Made by a program: the position numbers and the translations under genes
Source: Lachnospiraceae bacterium UBA5902
GTDB lineage: Bacteria > Bacillota > Clostridia > Lachnospirales > Lachnospiraceae
Assembly (NCBI GenBank): GCA_002431865.1
Contig: DJEI01000072.1
Span: 61,586-125,585, forward strand
DNA length: 64,000 nt
Direction: 5' to 3'
In this document: positions 38,140 through 45,319 of the stretch, piece after piece
Numbering within the stretch: the first letter of the stretch is position 1
Layout of the letters: every line of letters begins with the position of its first letter
Notes under the pieces: generated by a model
Databases searched by the model: none
Seen by the model: the letters and a program-made list of their open reading frames with translations, nothing else
Told to the model about the DNA's origin: nothing

Positions 38140-38487
38140 ATGAGCGATAACAAATATCTGAGAACAATTGTAAAGGCACTGGACGATAAAAAGGGGAATG
38201 ATATCCATGTGATCCGGATATCAGAGATCTCTTCCATGTGTGATTATCTGGTGATTGCGGACGGTTCAAACCGCAATCAGGTGCAGGCGATGTGCAACAA
38301 TGTGGAACATGCAATGCGGGAAGCCGGAGCTGAAATGAAAAACCGGGAAGGATATGCAAATGGAGGATGGATTTTGCTGGATTATTATGATATAATTATT
38401 CATGTATTTTCGGAAAAAGAGAGATCCTTCTATGATTTAGATCATATCTGGAGGGATGGAGAGTTTTTACAACCGGGGGAATATTAA
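38140..38487 (+). CDS. rsfS: ribosomal silencing factor RsfS
   Basis: 115-residue protein that binds L14 and blocks subunit joining when nutrients are scarce. Conserved parts are SSMCDYLVIADGSNRNQVQAM and GGWILLDYYDIIIHVFSEKER. AAGGAGACAG precedes the ATG. Last member of the obgE-yhbY-nadD-yqeK-rsfS block. Confidence 0.95.
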   Translation: MSDNKYLRTIVKALDDKKGNDIHVIRISEISSMCDYLVIADGSNRNQVQAMCNNVEHAMREAGAEMKNREGYANGGWILLDYYDIIIHVFSEKERSFYDLDHIWRDGEFLQPGEY

Positions 38488-38488
38488 T

Positions 38489-39679
38489 TTGAATAATAAG
38501 GAAAAACTGATCCAGGATAATTATAGTAAAGTTAATCAGATTTCTGCCAGATGTATGCGTGTGATCGTGGCGATTCTTGCGCTTGCGTTTGTTTATTGTT
38601 ATTTTGGTACGGATATGGATGAATCTGTACTGATCGTTTTCTTTGCGTCTGCAATATTTATTGCGTTGATTCCAACGCTGATCATAAATATTTTAAAATT
38701 CGATCATGCACCTGTGACGAAGCATATTGTTATTATCTGTGTCTGTCTGATCGCGACACTGATGCTGACACTTTTATCGACGTATGCGTATCCGATCATG
38801 TTATTCCCGATCCTTCTGGCATCGCTTTATTATAATCAGACGTTGGTACTGTTTGCATCGCTTCTGATGTCGTGTGGCATTGTTGGTTCCAATTATTTTG
38901 CATTCCGGTTTTCGGATGTATTTATCGGATTTCCATGTGAGTCATTTGAAGAGGCTATGATGTCTTATGTAGTGCCACAGATCGTGGTTGTATTCGGACT
39001 TTCGGTTGCGGCATATTTCATCGTACAGCGAAATTCCATGATGATTAACTCTGCGATCAACATGGCAGTCACGATGCAGGATAACCAGACAGGACTGATT
39101 TTCTCATTTGCGGAGATTAGCGAGAGTAAATCAAAATTCACCGGAGAGCATATCAAGCGAGTGGCAGCCTATATGCGTGTTCTGGCGAAAGCGTCAGGAT
39201 TTGATGATGAATATGTGGAGATGGTATCGACAGCATCAATGATGCATGACATTGGAAAGCTGATGATCAGTGAGGAGATTCTGGACAAACCGGATAAGCT
39301 GACCGATGAGGAATACCAGATCATGAAGAACCATGTATTATATGGTGAGGCACTTCTGGAGAAATGTCCGGGTGAGTTGATGCATCTGGCTTGTATTCTG
39401 GCAAAAGAGCATCATGAGCGCTGGGATGGTACCGGATATCTTGGTATGAAAGGCGAAGAGATTGCCTATATCAGCCGTTTGATGGCGGTGTGTGATGTGT
39501 TTGATGCACTTACTTCTGACCGGTATTATAAGAAGGGATGGTCGTTGGAAGATACGTTTGATGAGATTATCCGGTTATCTGGAAAGAGCTTTGATCCGAA
39601 GGTCGTCAAATTATTTATCCAGCATTTTGATGAGTTCAAAGAGATACATAACCGTATACCGGACAAGCAAAAATACTAG
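38489..39679 (+). CDS. membrane HD-GYP-type phosphodiesterase
   Basis: 396 residues from TTG 38489, chosen because GGGGA lies 8 bases ahead and the gene then begins 1 base after rsfS; the ATG at 38456 overlaps rsfS and has GGAGGG touching it. About six membrane helices fill residues 15-185, then a short linker and an HD-GYP domain with MMHDIGKL (about 252-259) and HHERWDGTGYL (about 307-317). HD-GYP domains degrade cyclic di-GMP; here the final Pro of the GYP motif is Leu. Activity is therefore plausible but not certain. It could oppose the cyclase at 12556. Confidence 0.85.
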   Translation: MNNKEKLIQDNYSKVNQISARCMRVIVAILALAFVYCYFGTDMDESVLIVFFASAIFIALIPTLIINILKFDHAPVTKHIVIICVCLIATLMLTLLSTYAYPIMLFPILLASLYYNQTLVLFASLLMSCGIVGSNYFAFRFSDVFIGFPCESFEEAMMSYVVPQIVVVFGLSVAAYFIVQRNSMMINSAINMAVTMQDNQTGLIFSFAEISESKSKFTGEHIKRVAAYMRVLAKASGFDDEYVEMVSTASMMHDIGKLMISEEILDKPDKLTDEEYQIMKNHVLYGEALLEKCPGELMHLACILAKEHHERWDGTGYLGMKGEEIAYISRLMAVCDVFDALTSDRYYKKGWSLEDTFDEIIRLSGKSFDPKVVKLFIQHFDEFKEIHNRIPDKQKY

Positions 39680-39697
39680 AGAAATGGAGTACCTGCT

Positions 39698-40027
39698 ATG
39701 TATAAGATTATGAATGCATACATGAGCAAGGTTCAGCTACAATCAGGACCGGAACTGCAGCAAAGACTTTGTGATATTGTGAATAGTATAAAAGAAATTA
39801 AGAGTTTTTCGGTCACAGAACATTTCAAACAATTTGCGATTGACATGAAATTAGAGTCGTTTTCCGTGGATCGTGCAGCGGTAGTCTTTCATGAATTACA
39901 GGGAAAGATTGCAAATCCATATTCATCCTTTTATGTGCGTTTTAACGAGGGTCGGTGTGTACGATACCGGTTCATTACATGCAAGGAAGATAAGCACGGG
40001 ATCTACTGTGACTTCATATTCAGTTAA
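39698..40027 (+). CDS. hypothetical protein, 109 residues
   Basis: Not recognised. A soluble, mixed-charge protein without signal peptide or membrane helix; the second half has alternating beta-like segments (SSFYVRFNEGRCVRYRFITC, HGIYCDFIFS). ATG 39698 follows a TGGAG; ATG 39710 is an alternative start. It lies 18 bases after the HD-GYP gene and ends before a strong bidirectional terminator, so it is probably the last gene of that transcript. Confidence 0.6.
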   Translation: MYKIMNAYMSKVQLQSGPELQQRLCDIVNSIKEIKSFSVTEHFKQFAIDMKLESFSVDRAAVVFHELQGKIANPYSSFYVRFNEGRCVRYRFITCKEDKHGIYCDFIFS

Positions 40028-40045
40028 AAGGTCAAACAGACATAT

Positions 40046-40105
40046 GAAAAGACAGGTTCTGGAATATTGAGGTGCCCCTCGATATTTCAGAACCTGTCTT
40101 TTCGT
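40046..40105. terminator. bidirectional terminator between the 109-residue gene and lexA
   Basis: A 26-bp nearly perfect stem (40046-40071 with 40078-40103) with A-rich and T-rich flanks on both sides, placed between two convergent genes. It can end transcription in both directions. Confidence 0.88.
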
Positions 40106-40151
40106 GTAAAATGGAAATGATATTAAATATCGGTTTTCTCAGGAAAAATTC

Positions 40152-40778
40152 CTAGAATGTACGGAACAGACCGATGACTTTTCCGAGAATCTGAAGCTCT
40201 CCGTCCTGTACAATAATCGGATCCATCGTGTCATTCTCCGGCTGTAACCGGTAGTAACCGGCTTCCTTGTAATAGGTCTTTACGGTTGCGGAATCATCAA
40301 TCAGAGCAACGACCATCTCGGCATTTCTTGCTGTCTGTGCTTCTTCACACATCACTAAGTCACCATCAAAGATACCGGCATTGATCATACTGTCACCTTT
40401 AACCTTCAGCATGAAGGTATTCTTTCCGTTTGCATGCAGATACTCTGGTGGGATCGGAAAGTACCCCTGAATATTCTGTTCAGCCAGGATTGGTTCACCA
40501 CAGGTAACGGTACCAACGATCGGTACATTTACAACCTCTCTGCGGGCGAGATTAAACTCGTCATCTAAGATTTCAATTGCACGTGGCTTGGTTGGGTCCT
40601 TGCGGATATATCCTTTTTCCTCCAGTGATTCCAGATGTGCATGAACAGAAGAGGTGGATTTTAAATGAACTGCCTCGCAGATTTCGCGCACGGCAGGTGG
40701 ATACCCTTTTTGTAAAATACATTCTTTCAGATAATCGAGAATTTCTTTCTGCTTATCTGTCAGTTTTCGATTTGCCAT
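40152..40778 (-). CDS. lexA: LexA repressor
   Basis: SOS repressor that cleaves itself when RecA is activated. 208 residues: winged-helix DNA-binding domain (about 1-65, LTDKQKEILDYL, STSSVHAHLESLEEKGYIRK), then the S24 peptidase domain. The catalytic pair is Ser130 (VKGDSM) and Lys167 (SATVKTYY). The cleavage site reads VTCGEP, so the scissile bond is Cys93-Gly94 rather than the usual Ala-Gly. AAAGGGG precedes the ATG. A SOS box overlaps its promoter, so autoregulation is expected. Confidence 0.96.
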   Translation of the reverse strand: MANRKLTDKQKEILDYLKECILQKGYPPAVREICEAVHLKSTSSVHAHLESLEEKGYIRKDPTKPRAIEILDDEFNLARREVVNVPIVGTVTCGEPILAEQNIQGYFPIPPEYLHANGKNTFMLKVKGDSMINAGIFDGDLVMCEEAQTARNAEMVVALIDDSATVKTYYKEAGYYRLQPENDTMDPIIVQDGELQILGKVIGLFRTF

Positions 40779-40815
40779 AACATATCCCCTTTCTTATGAT
40801 TTAAAAACTATATTT

Positions 40816-40844
40816 ATGATAGCATAGAATACAGAAAAATGCAA
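40816..40844 (-). promoter_or_regulatory. predicted lexA promoter
   Basis: On the minus strand: TTGCAT (complement of 40839-40844), 17-base spacer, TATCAT (complement of 40816-40821). The -35 box abuts and partly overlaps the SOS box. Confidence 0.6.
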
Positions 40845-40855
40845 ACAAATGTTCT
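40842..40855. promoter_or_regulatory. SOS box (LexA operator)
   Basis: CAAACAAATGTTCT agrees with the Gram-positive SOS box CGAACRNRYGTTYC at 12 of 14 positions. It overlaps the lexA -35 region and lies 37 bases upstream of the hisZ -35 box. Confidence 0.78.
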
Positions 40856-40891
40856 GTTTTTCTTATCAGATGAAAAAACATTGGAAAAACT

Positions 40892-40920
40892 TTGAATTTT
40901 CGATAGAAATGCAGTATAAT
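40892..40920 (+). promoter_or_regulatory. predicted promoter of the his operon
   Basis: TTGAAT (40892-40897), 17-base spacer, TATAAT (40915-40920), 50 bases before the hisZ start. No T-box or leader peptide was recognised between promoter and gene. Confidence 0.72.
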
Positions 40921-40969
40921 ATCCTAGACTTTGTATGTCGTTAGAAATGATATAAAAGGAGAGCTGGTT

Positions 40970-42178
40970 TTGAACGAAAAGTTATTACATACACCCGAAG
41001 GCGTCCGGGATATCTATGATGCCGAGTGTAAGAAGAAAAAGAAAGTGATTTCACAGATCCATCATGTGTTAGAACTTTACGGTTATCAGGATATTGATAC
41101 ACCAAGCTTTGAATATTTTGATATTTTCAATATGGATAAGGGGTCTGCGGCATCAAACGAAATGTATAAATTCTTTGACCGCAACAATAACACTTTGGTG
41201 TTACGCCCGGATATCACACCGAGTATTGCCCGCTGTGTGGCAAAATATTATCCGGAGGAACAGCTTCCAATCCGTCTGTGTTATGCAGGAAATACTTTTT
41301 TAAATACGCACCAGCATCAGGGAAAGCTTTCTGAGTTTACACAGATTGGTGGAGAATTGATCAACGATGACAGTTCTGCTGCCGATGCGGAGATTATCGC
41401 CTGTGTGATTCATTGTCTGCTTGCAGCGGGCTTGAAGGAGTTCCAGATTGAGATTGGTGAAGTCGAGTTCTTCAAGGGTATGATCGAAGAGGCTGGTCTG
41501 GATGATGAGACAGAACAGCGTATCAAAGAGTACATTCATTCAAAGAATTTTTTTGGACTCACAGAGTTTGTGAATACACTGGACATTCCAGAGGAACGCA
41601 AGGCTGCACTGAAAAGTTTTGAGAGTCTGTTTGGCGGGTTGGATATGCTTGACCATGCAGAAAAGCTTGTGACAAATGCGGCATCGTTAGAGGCGATTGC
41701 CCGTATGCGGAAGGTATATACCGCACTTACAAGCTATGGATATGAAAAATATGTGAGCTTTGATCTGTCCATGATCAACCGATTTAATTATTATACTGGA
41801 ATCGTGTTTCGCGGTTATACATATGGAACGGGAGATGCAATCGTGAAAGGTGGCCGTTATAACAACCTGATGGAGAAGTTCGGCAAGAAGGCTCCATCCG
41901 TTGGATTCGCGATTTATGTCGATGATCTGATGAGCGCGATCGCCAGAAATAAGATTGACGTTGCACTTGATTATTCCAATGTACTTGTCCTGTACAGGGA
42001 GGAAGACCAGAAAGAAGCAATCGCATATGCATGTAAGCTGCGTGCGGAGAATCACAAGGTAGAGCTTGTTCGGATGTCCAGACGACATGATCTGCAGGAA
42101 TATATTGATTATGCACATAAGATGCATTTTGCAAAATTGTGCTATTTTGAGGCTGCGGACAAGATTACAGAATATTAA
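40970..42178 (+). CDS. hisZ: ATP phosphoribosyltransferase regulatory subunit HisZ
   Basis: Histidyl-tRNA-synthetase-like subunit needed by the short form of HisG. 402 residues from TTG 40970, chosen because AAAGGAGA lies 7 bases ahead and the protein then begins LLHTPEGVRDI. Class II synthetase motifs are visible: LRPDITPSIARC, the HisA-type loop YYTGIVFRGYTYG, and GGRYNNLMEKFG. It lacks a proper anticodon-binding domain. Directly followed by hisG at 9 bases, as expected for the HisGZ complex. Confidence 0.95.
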   Translation: MNEKLLHTPEGVRDIYDAECKKKKKVISQIHHVLELYGYQDIDTPSFEYFDIFNMDKGSAASNEMYKFFDRNNNTLVLRPDITPSIARCVAKYYPEEQLPIRLCYAGNTFLNTHQHQGKLSEFTQIGGELINDDSSAADAEIIACVIHCLLAAGLKEFQIEIGEVEFFKGMIEEAGLDDETEQRIKEYIHSKNFFGLTEFVNTLDIPEERKAALKSFESLFGGLDMLDHAEKLVTNAASLEAIARMRKVYTALTSYGYEKYVSFDLSMINRFNYYTGIVFRGYTYGTGDAIVKGGRYNNLMEKFGKKAPSVGFAIYVDDLMSAIARNKIDVALDYSNVLVLYREEDQKEAIAYACKLRAENHKVELVRMSRRHDLQEYIDYAHKMHFAKLCYFEAADKITEY

Positions 42179-42187
42179 GGAGAGACT

Positions 42188-42826
42188 ATGCGTTATTTAA
42201 CATTTGCACTGGCAAAGGGACGTCTTGCAAAGAAAACACTTGCGATGTTTGAACAGATGGACATCACTTGTGAGGAGGCAAAGGACCCGGATACAAGAAA
42301 ATTGATTTTTACAAATGAGGAGTACAAAATCCGCTTTTTCTTAGCGAAGGCATCGGATGTACCAACATATGTGGAGTATGGCGCGGCGGATATCGGTGTG
42401 GTTGGCAAGGATACGATTATGGAGGAAGGCCGTAATCTGTACGAGGTTATGGATCTTGGCTTTGGCAAGTGCCGGATGTGCGTATGCGGACCGGCATCTG
42501 CGCGGGAACTGCTTTCCAAAAACGAAATTATCCGTGTAGCGAGTAAATATCCGAATATTGCAAAGAATTATTTTAGTGAGAAGAAAAATCAGACAGTTGA
42601 GATTATCAAACTGAACGGTTCGGTGGAGCTGGCACCGCTTGTAGATTTGTCCGAGGTGATCGTCGATATCGTGGAGACCGGTTCTACATTGCGTGAAAAT
42701 GGACTGGAGGTCTTAGAAGAGATCTGTCCGCTTTCTGCGCGCGTGGTTGTCAATCAGGTGAGTCTCAAGATGGAGCATGAGAGAATCCGGAAGCTGTTAA
42801 ATGATTTAAATGAGATTATTCACTAG
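42188..42826 (+). CDS. hisG: ATP phosphoribosyltransferase, short form
   Basis: First enzyme of histidine synthesis. 212 residues, the short form without the C-terminal regulatory domain, matching the presence of HisZ. Motifs: [13 protein letters not shown] at the N-terminus, [13 protein letters not shown], and the PRPP-binding [18 protein letters not shown] near residue 160. AAGGAGAG precedes the ATG. Confidence 0.97.
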   Translation: MRYLTFALAKGRLAKKTLAMFEQMDITCEEAKDPDTRKLIFTNEEYKIRFFLAKASDVPTYVEYGAADIGVVGKDTIMEEGRNLYEVMDLGFGKCRMCVCGPASARELLSKNEIIRVASKYPNIAKNYFSEKKNQTVEIIKLNGSVELAPLVDLSEVIVDIVETGSTLRENGLEVLEEICPLSARVVVNQVSLKMEHERIRKLLNDLNEIIH

Positions 42827-42871
42827 AAAATAGTGCTGTAAGTATATGTAGTACATAAGGAGGCTTTTAAG

Positions 42872-44164
42872 ATGCGTATTGTAAAGTTGACAGAAGATAC
42901 CAAGAAGGACATTTTGACCAATCTCTTAAAGCGTAGCCCGGATAGTTACGGAGGCTATGAGGAGACCGTTAAGAATATTGTTTCTGATATTCATGACAGA
43001 AGAGATGCGGCGTTATTTGAATATACCGAGAAGTTTGATCATGCAAAGATTAATGCAGACAATGTCCGTGTGACAGATGAAGAGATCGAGGAGGCATATA
43101 CCCAGGTAGATGCGAAACTTTTAGAGACGATCCGCAAAGCAATTGTGAATATCCGTACCTATCATGAAAAGCAGAAGCAATATAGCTGGTTTGATTCTGA
43201 AAACAACGGCACTCTGCTTGGCCAGAAGGTAACACCACTTGCGAAGGTTGGTGTGTACGTACCAGGAGGTAAGGCTGCATATCCATCCTCCGTGCTTATG
43301 AATGTAATCCCAGCCAAGGTTGCATGTGTTGGTAAGATCGTAATGACAACACCATGTAATGCAGAGGGAAAGGTTTATTCAACAACATTGGTTGCAGCGA
43401 AGGAAGCCGGTGTGGATGAGGTCTATAAGGCTGGTGGCGCACAGGCGGTCGCTGCGCTTGCCTATGGAACAGAATCCATTCCGAAGGTAGATAAGATCGT
43501 CGGACCTGGAAATATCTTCGTAGCACTTGCAAAGCGTTGTGTATTCGGACATGTCAGCATCGATTCCGTTGCCGGACCAAGTGAAATCATGGTACTTGCT
43601 GATGAAACGGCAAATGCAAGATATGTAGCGGCAGATCTGTTGTCTCAGGCAGAGCATGATGAGATGGCATCTGCAATTTTAGTTACAACTTCTGAGGAGC
43701 TTGCGAGGAAGGTCAGTGAGGAAGTGGATGGATTCGTAAAGGAATTATCCAGAAAGGATATCATCCAGAAATCCCTGGATAATTATGGCTATATTCTGGT
43801 TGCGGATACGATGCAGGATGCCATTGACACGGTCAATGAAATTGCAAGTGAGCATCTGGAGGTTGTCACAGCAAATCCATTTGATACAATGACACGGATT
43901 CAGAATGCAGGAGCAATCTTCCTTGGAAGCTATTCTTCCGAGCCGCTTGGAGATTATTTCGCCGGACCAAACCATGTACTTCCGACGAACGGAACTGCAA
44001 AGTTCTTCTCACCGCTTTCTGTGGATGACTTTATTAAGAAGTCCAGCATTATTTACTACTCCAGAGAAGCGTTAGAGGAGGTTCATCAGGATATCATTGA
44101 TTTTGCAGAGGCAGAGTATCTGACTGCACATGCAAATTCAATCAAGGTACGATTTGAGAAATAA
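42872..44164 (+). CDS. hisD: histidinol dehydrogenase
   Basis: NAD- and zinc-dependent oxidation of histidinol to histidine, the last two steps of the pathway. 430 residues, with YVPGGKAAYPSSVLMN, IVGPGNIFVALAKR, DSVAGPSEIMVLADE, LSQAEHDEMASA carrying a zinc ligand, and the C-terminal GPNHVLPTNGTA. AAGGAGG lies 9 bases before the ATG. Confidence 0.98.
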   Translation: MRIVKLTEDTKKDILTNLLKRSPDSYGGYEETVKNIVSDIHDRRDAALFEYTEKFDHAKINADNVRVTDEEIEEAYTQVDAKLLETIRKAIVNIRTYHEKQKQYSWFDSENNGTLLGQKVTPLAKVGVYVPGGKAAYPSSVLMNVIPAKVACVGKIVMTTPCNAEGKVYSTTLVAAKEAGVDEVYKAGGAQAVAALAYGTESIPKVDKIVGPGNIFVALAKRCVFGHVSIDSVAGPSEIMVLADETANARYVAADLLSQAEHDEMASAILVTTSEELARKVSEEVDGFVKELSRKDIIQKSLDNYGYILVADTMQDAIDTVNEIASEHLEVVTANPFDTMTRIQNAGAIFLGSYSSEPLGDYFAGPNHVLPTNGTAKFFSPLSVDDFIKKSSIIYYSREALEEVHQDIIDFAEAEYLTAHANSIKVRFEK

Positions 44165-44179
44165 CAGGGGGGATCGCAT

Positions 44180-44773
44180 ATGGCAAATCGCGTAGGCGTT
44201 GTATCAAGAAAAACAAATGAGACGGATATCCAGATGGAATTAAATCTGGATGGAAGCGGTTATGCAAAGGTAGATACAGGAATTGGATTTTTTGATCATA
44301 TGCTGGCAAGCTTTGCAAAGCATGGATTCTTCGATCTGAATTGCAAAGTGACCGGAGATTTATTCGTGGACAGCCACCATACGATCGAGGATACCGGAAT
44401 CGTGCTTGGACAGGCAATTGCAAAGGCAGTCGGAGATAAGCAGGGAATCAAGCGGTTTGGTTCGTTCATGCTTCCGATGGATGAAACACTGGTGCTTTCT
44501 GCACTGGATTTGTCCGGACGTCCGTATCTGGTGTATGATCTGAATCTTTCGACACCGCAGGTTGGATACTTTGATACACAGATGGTGAAAGAGTTCTTCT
44601 ATGCTGTATCATATTCAGCGATGATGAACCTGCATATCAAACAGCTTGCCGGATCCAATGACCATCATATCATTGAAGCTGCATTTAAGGCATTTGCAAA
44701 GGCACTTGACGAGGCGACACAGTTTGACAGCCGGCTTTCCGGCCAGGTGCTTTCAACCAAGGGAAGCTTATAG
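44180..44773 (+). CDS. hisB: imidazoleglycerol-phosphate dehydratase
   Basis: Dehydrates imidazoleglycerol phosphate in histidine synthesis. 197 residues, the monofunctional form. Metal-binding motifs: GIGFFDHMLASFAKHG, DSHHTIEDTGIVLG, and AGSNDHHIIEAAFKAFAKAL. The stretch GRPYLVYDL is typical. Starts 15 bases after hisD behind GGGGGG. Confidence 0.97.
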   Translation: MANRVGVVSRKTNETDIQMELNLDGSGYAKVDTGIGFFDHMLASFAKHGFFDLNCKVTGDLFVDSHHTIEDTGIVLGQAIAKAVGDKQGIKRFGSFMLPMDETLVLSALDLSGRPYLVYDLNLSTPQVGYFDTQMVKEFFYAVSYSAMMNLHIKQLAGSNDHHIIEAAFKAFAKALDEATQFDSRLSGQVLSTKGSL

Positions 44774-44800
44774 AAATATGCAGCAGGAGGGTACGAATAA

Positions 44801-45169
44801 ATGGAGGACAAGAAGATTGGTTACAAGCCGCTTACAGCCGCGATTCCTTTTTCGGAGTTTAAGTTAAATGAAGCGGGACTGATTCCGGCGATCGTGCAGG
44901 ATGATGCGACGGGAGATGTACTGATGCTTGCATATATGAATGAAGCATCTTATAATAAAACATTAGAGACCGGACTTATGACATATTTTAGCCGGAGCAG
45001 ACAGAACCTGTGGTTAAAAGGCGAGACAAGTGGACATTATCAATATGTGAAGAGTCTGTATCTCGACTGCGATAACGATACGATTCTTGCACGTGTGGAG
45101 CAGATTGGGGCTGCCTGTCATACAGGAAGCCGGAGCTGCTTTTTCAAAAATATGTTGAAGGATGACTAA
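44801..45169 (+). CDS. hisI: phosphoribosyl-AMP cyclohydrolase
   Basis: Opens the purine ring of phosphoribosyl-AMP in histidine synthesis. 122 residues, the HisI domain only, without the HisE pyrophosphohydrolase fusion. Key parts: [36 protein letters not shown], the metal/zinc-binding [20 protein letters not shown] and SCFF. hisA, hisF, hisH, hisC and hisE are not in the window. Confidence 0.96.
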   Translation: MEDKKIGYKPLTAAIPFSEFKLNEAGLIPAIVQDDATGDVLMLAYMNEASYNKTLETGLMTYFSRSRQNLWLKGETSGHYQYVKSLYLDCDNDTILARVEQIGAACHTGSRSCFFKNMLKDD

Positions 45170-45183
45170 GTGGAGGGTAAACT

Positions 45184-45318
45184 ATGATACATGTATGGAG
45201 TGAGTTACTGGTTTATGTGATTAAGTTCCTGTCAATGCTTGTATGTGCAGGCCTTGGAATTATGGTAGGAAAGAAAATCCGTAAGAATAAAGATGCGAAA
45301 AATCAGGAGGAAATTTGA
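45184..45318 (+). CDS. small single-pass membrane protein, 44 residues
   Basis: Begins at ATG 45184 and reads MIHVWSELLVYVIKFLSM then a second hydrophobic half LVCAGLGIMVGKK and a charged tail ending QEEI. One helix spans about residues 8-32 with Gly-rich small-residue packing, and a basic C-terminus predicted inside. GTGGAGGG precedes it at 9 bases. Its last codons contain the AGGAGG used by alaS, and its TGA is 1 base before the alaS start, so the two are coupled. Not recognised beyond that; small proteins of this sort are seen before alaS in related bacteria only by recollection. Confidence 0.7.
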   Translation: MIHVWSELLVYVIKFLSMLVCAGLGIMVGKKIRKNKDAKNQEEI

Positions 45319-45319
45319 C

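Noticed and set aside
45174-45319. T-box riboswitch before alaS
   Set aside because: No TGGNACCGCG-type sequence or terminator/antiterminator pair; the gap is filled by a small ORF. The hisZ upstream region was checked with the same result.
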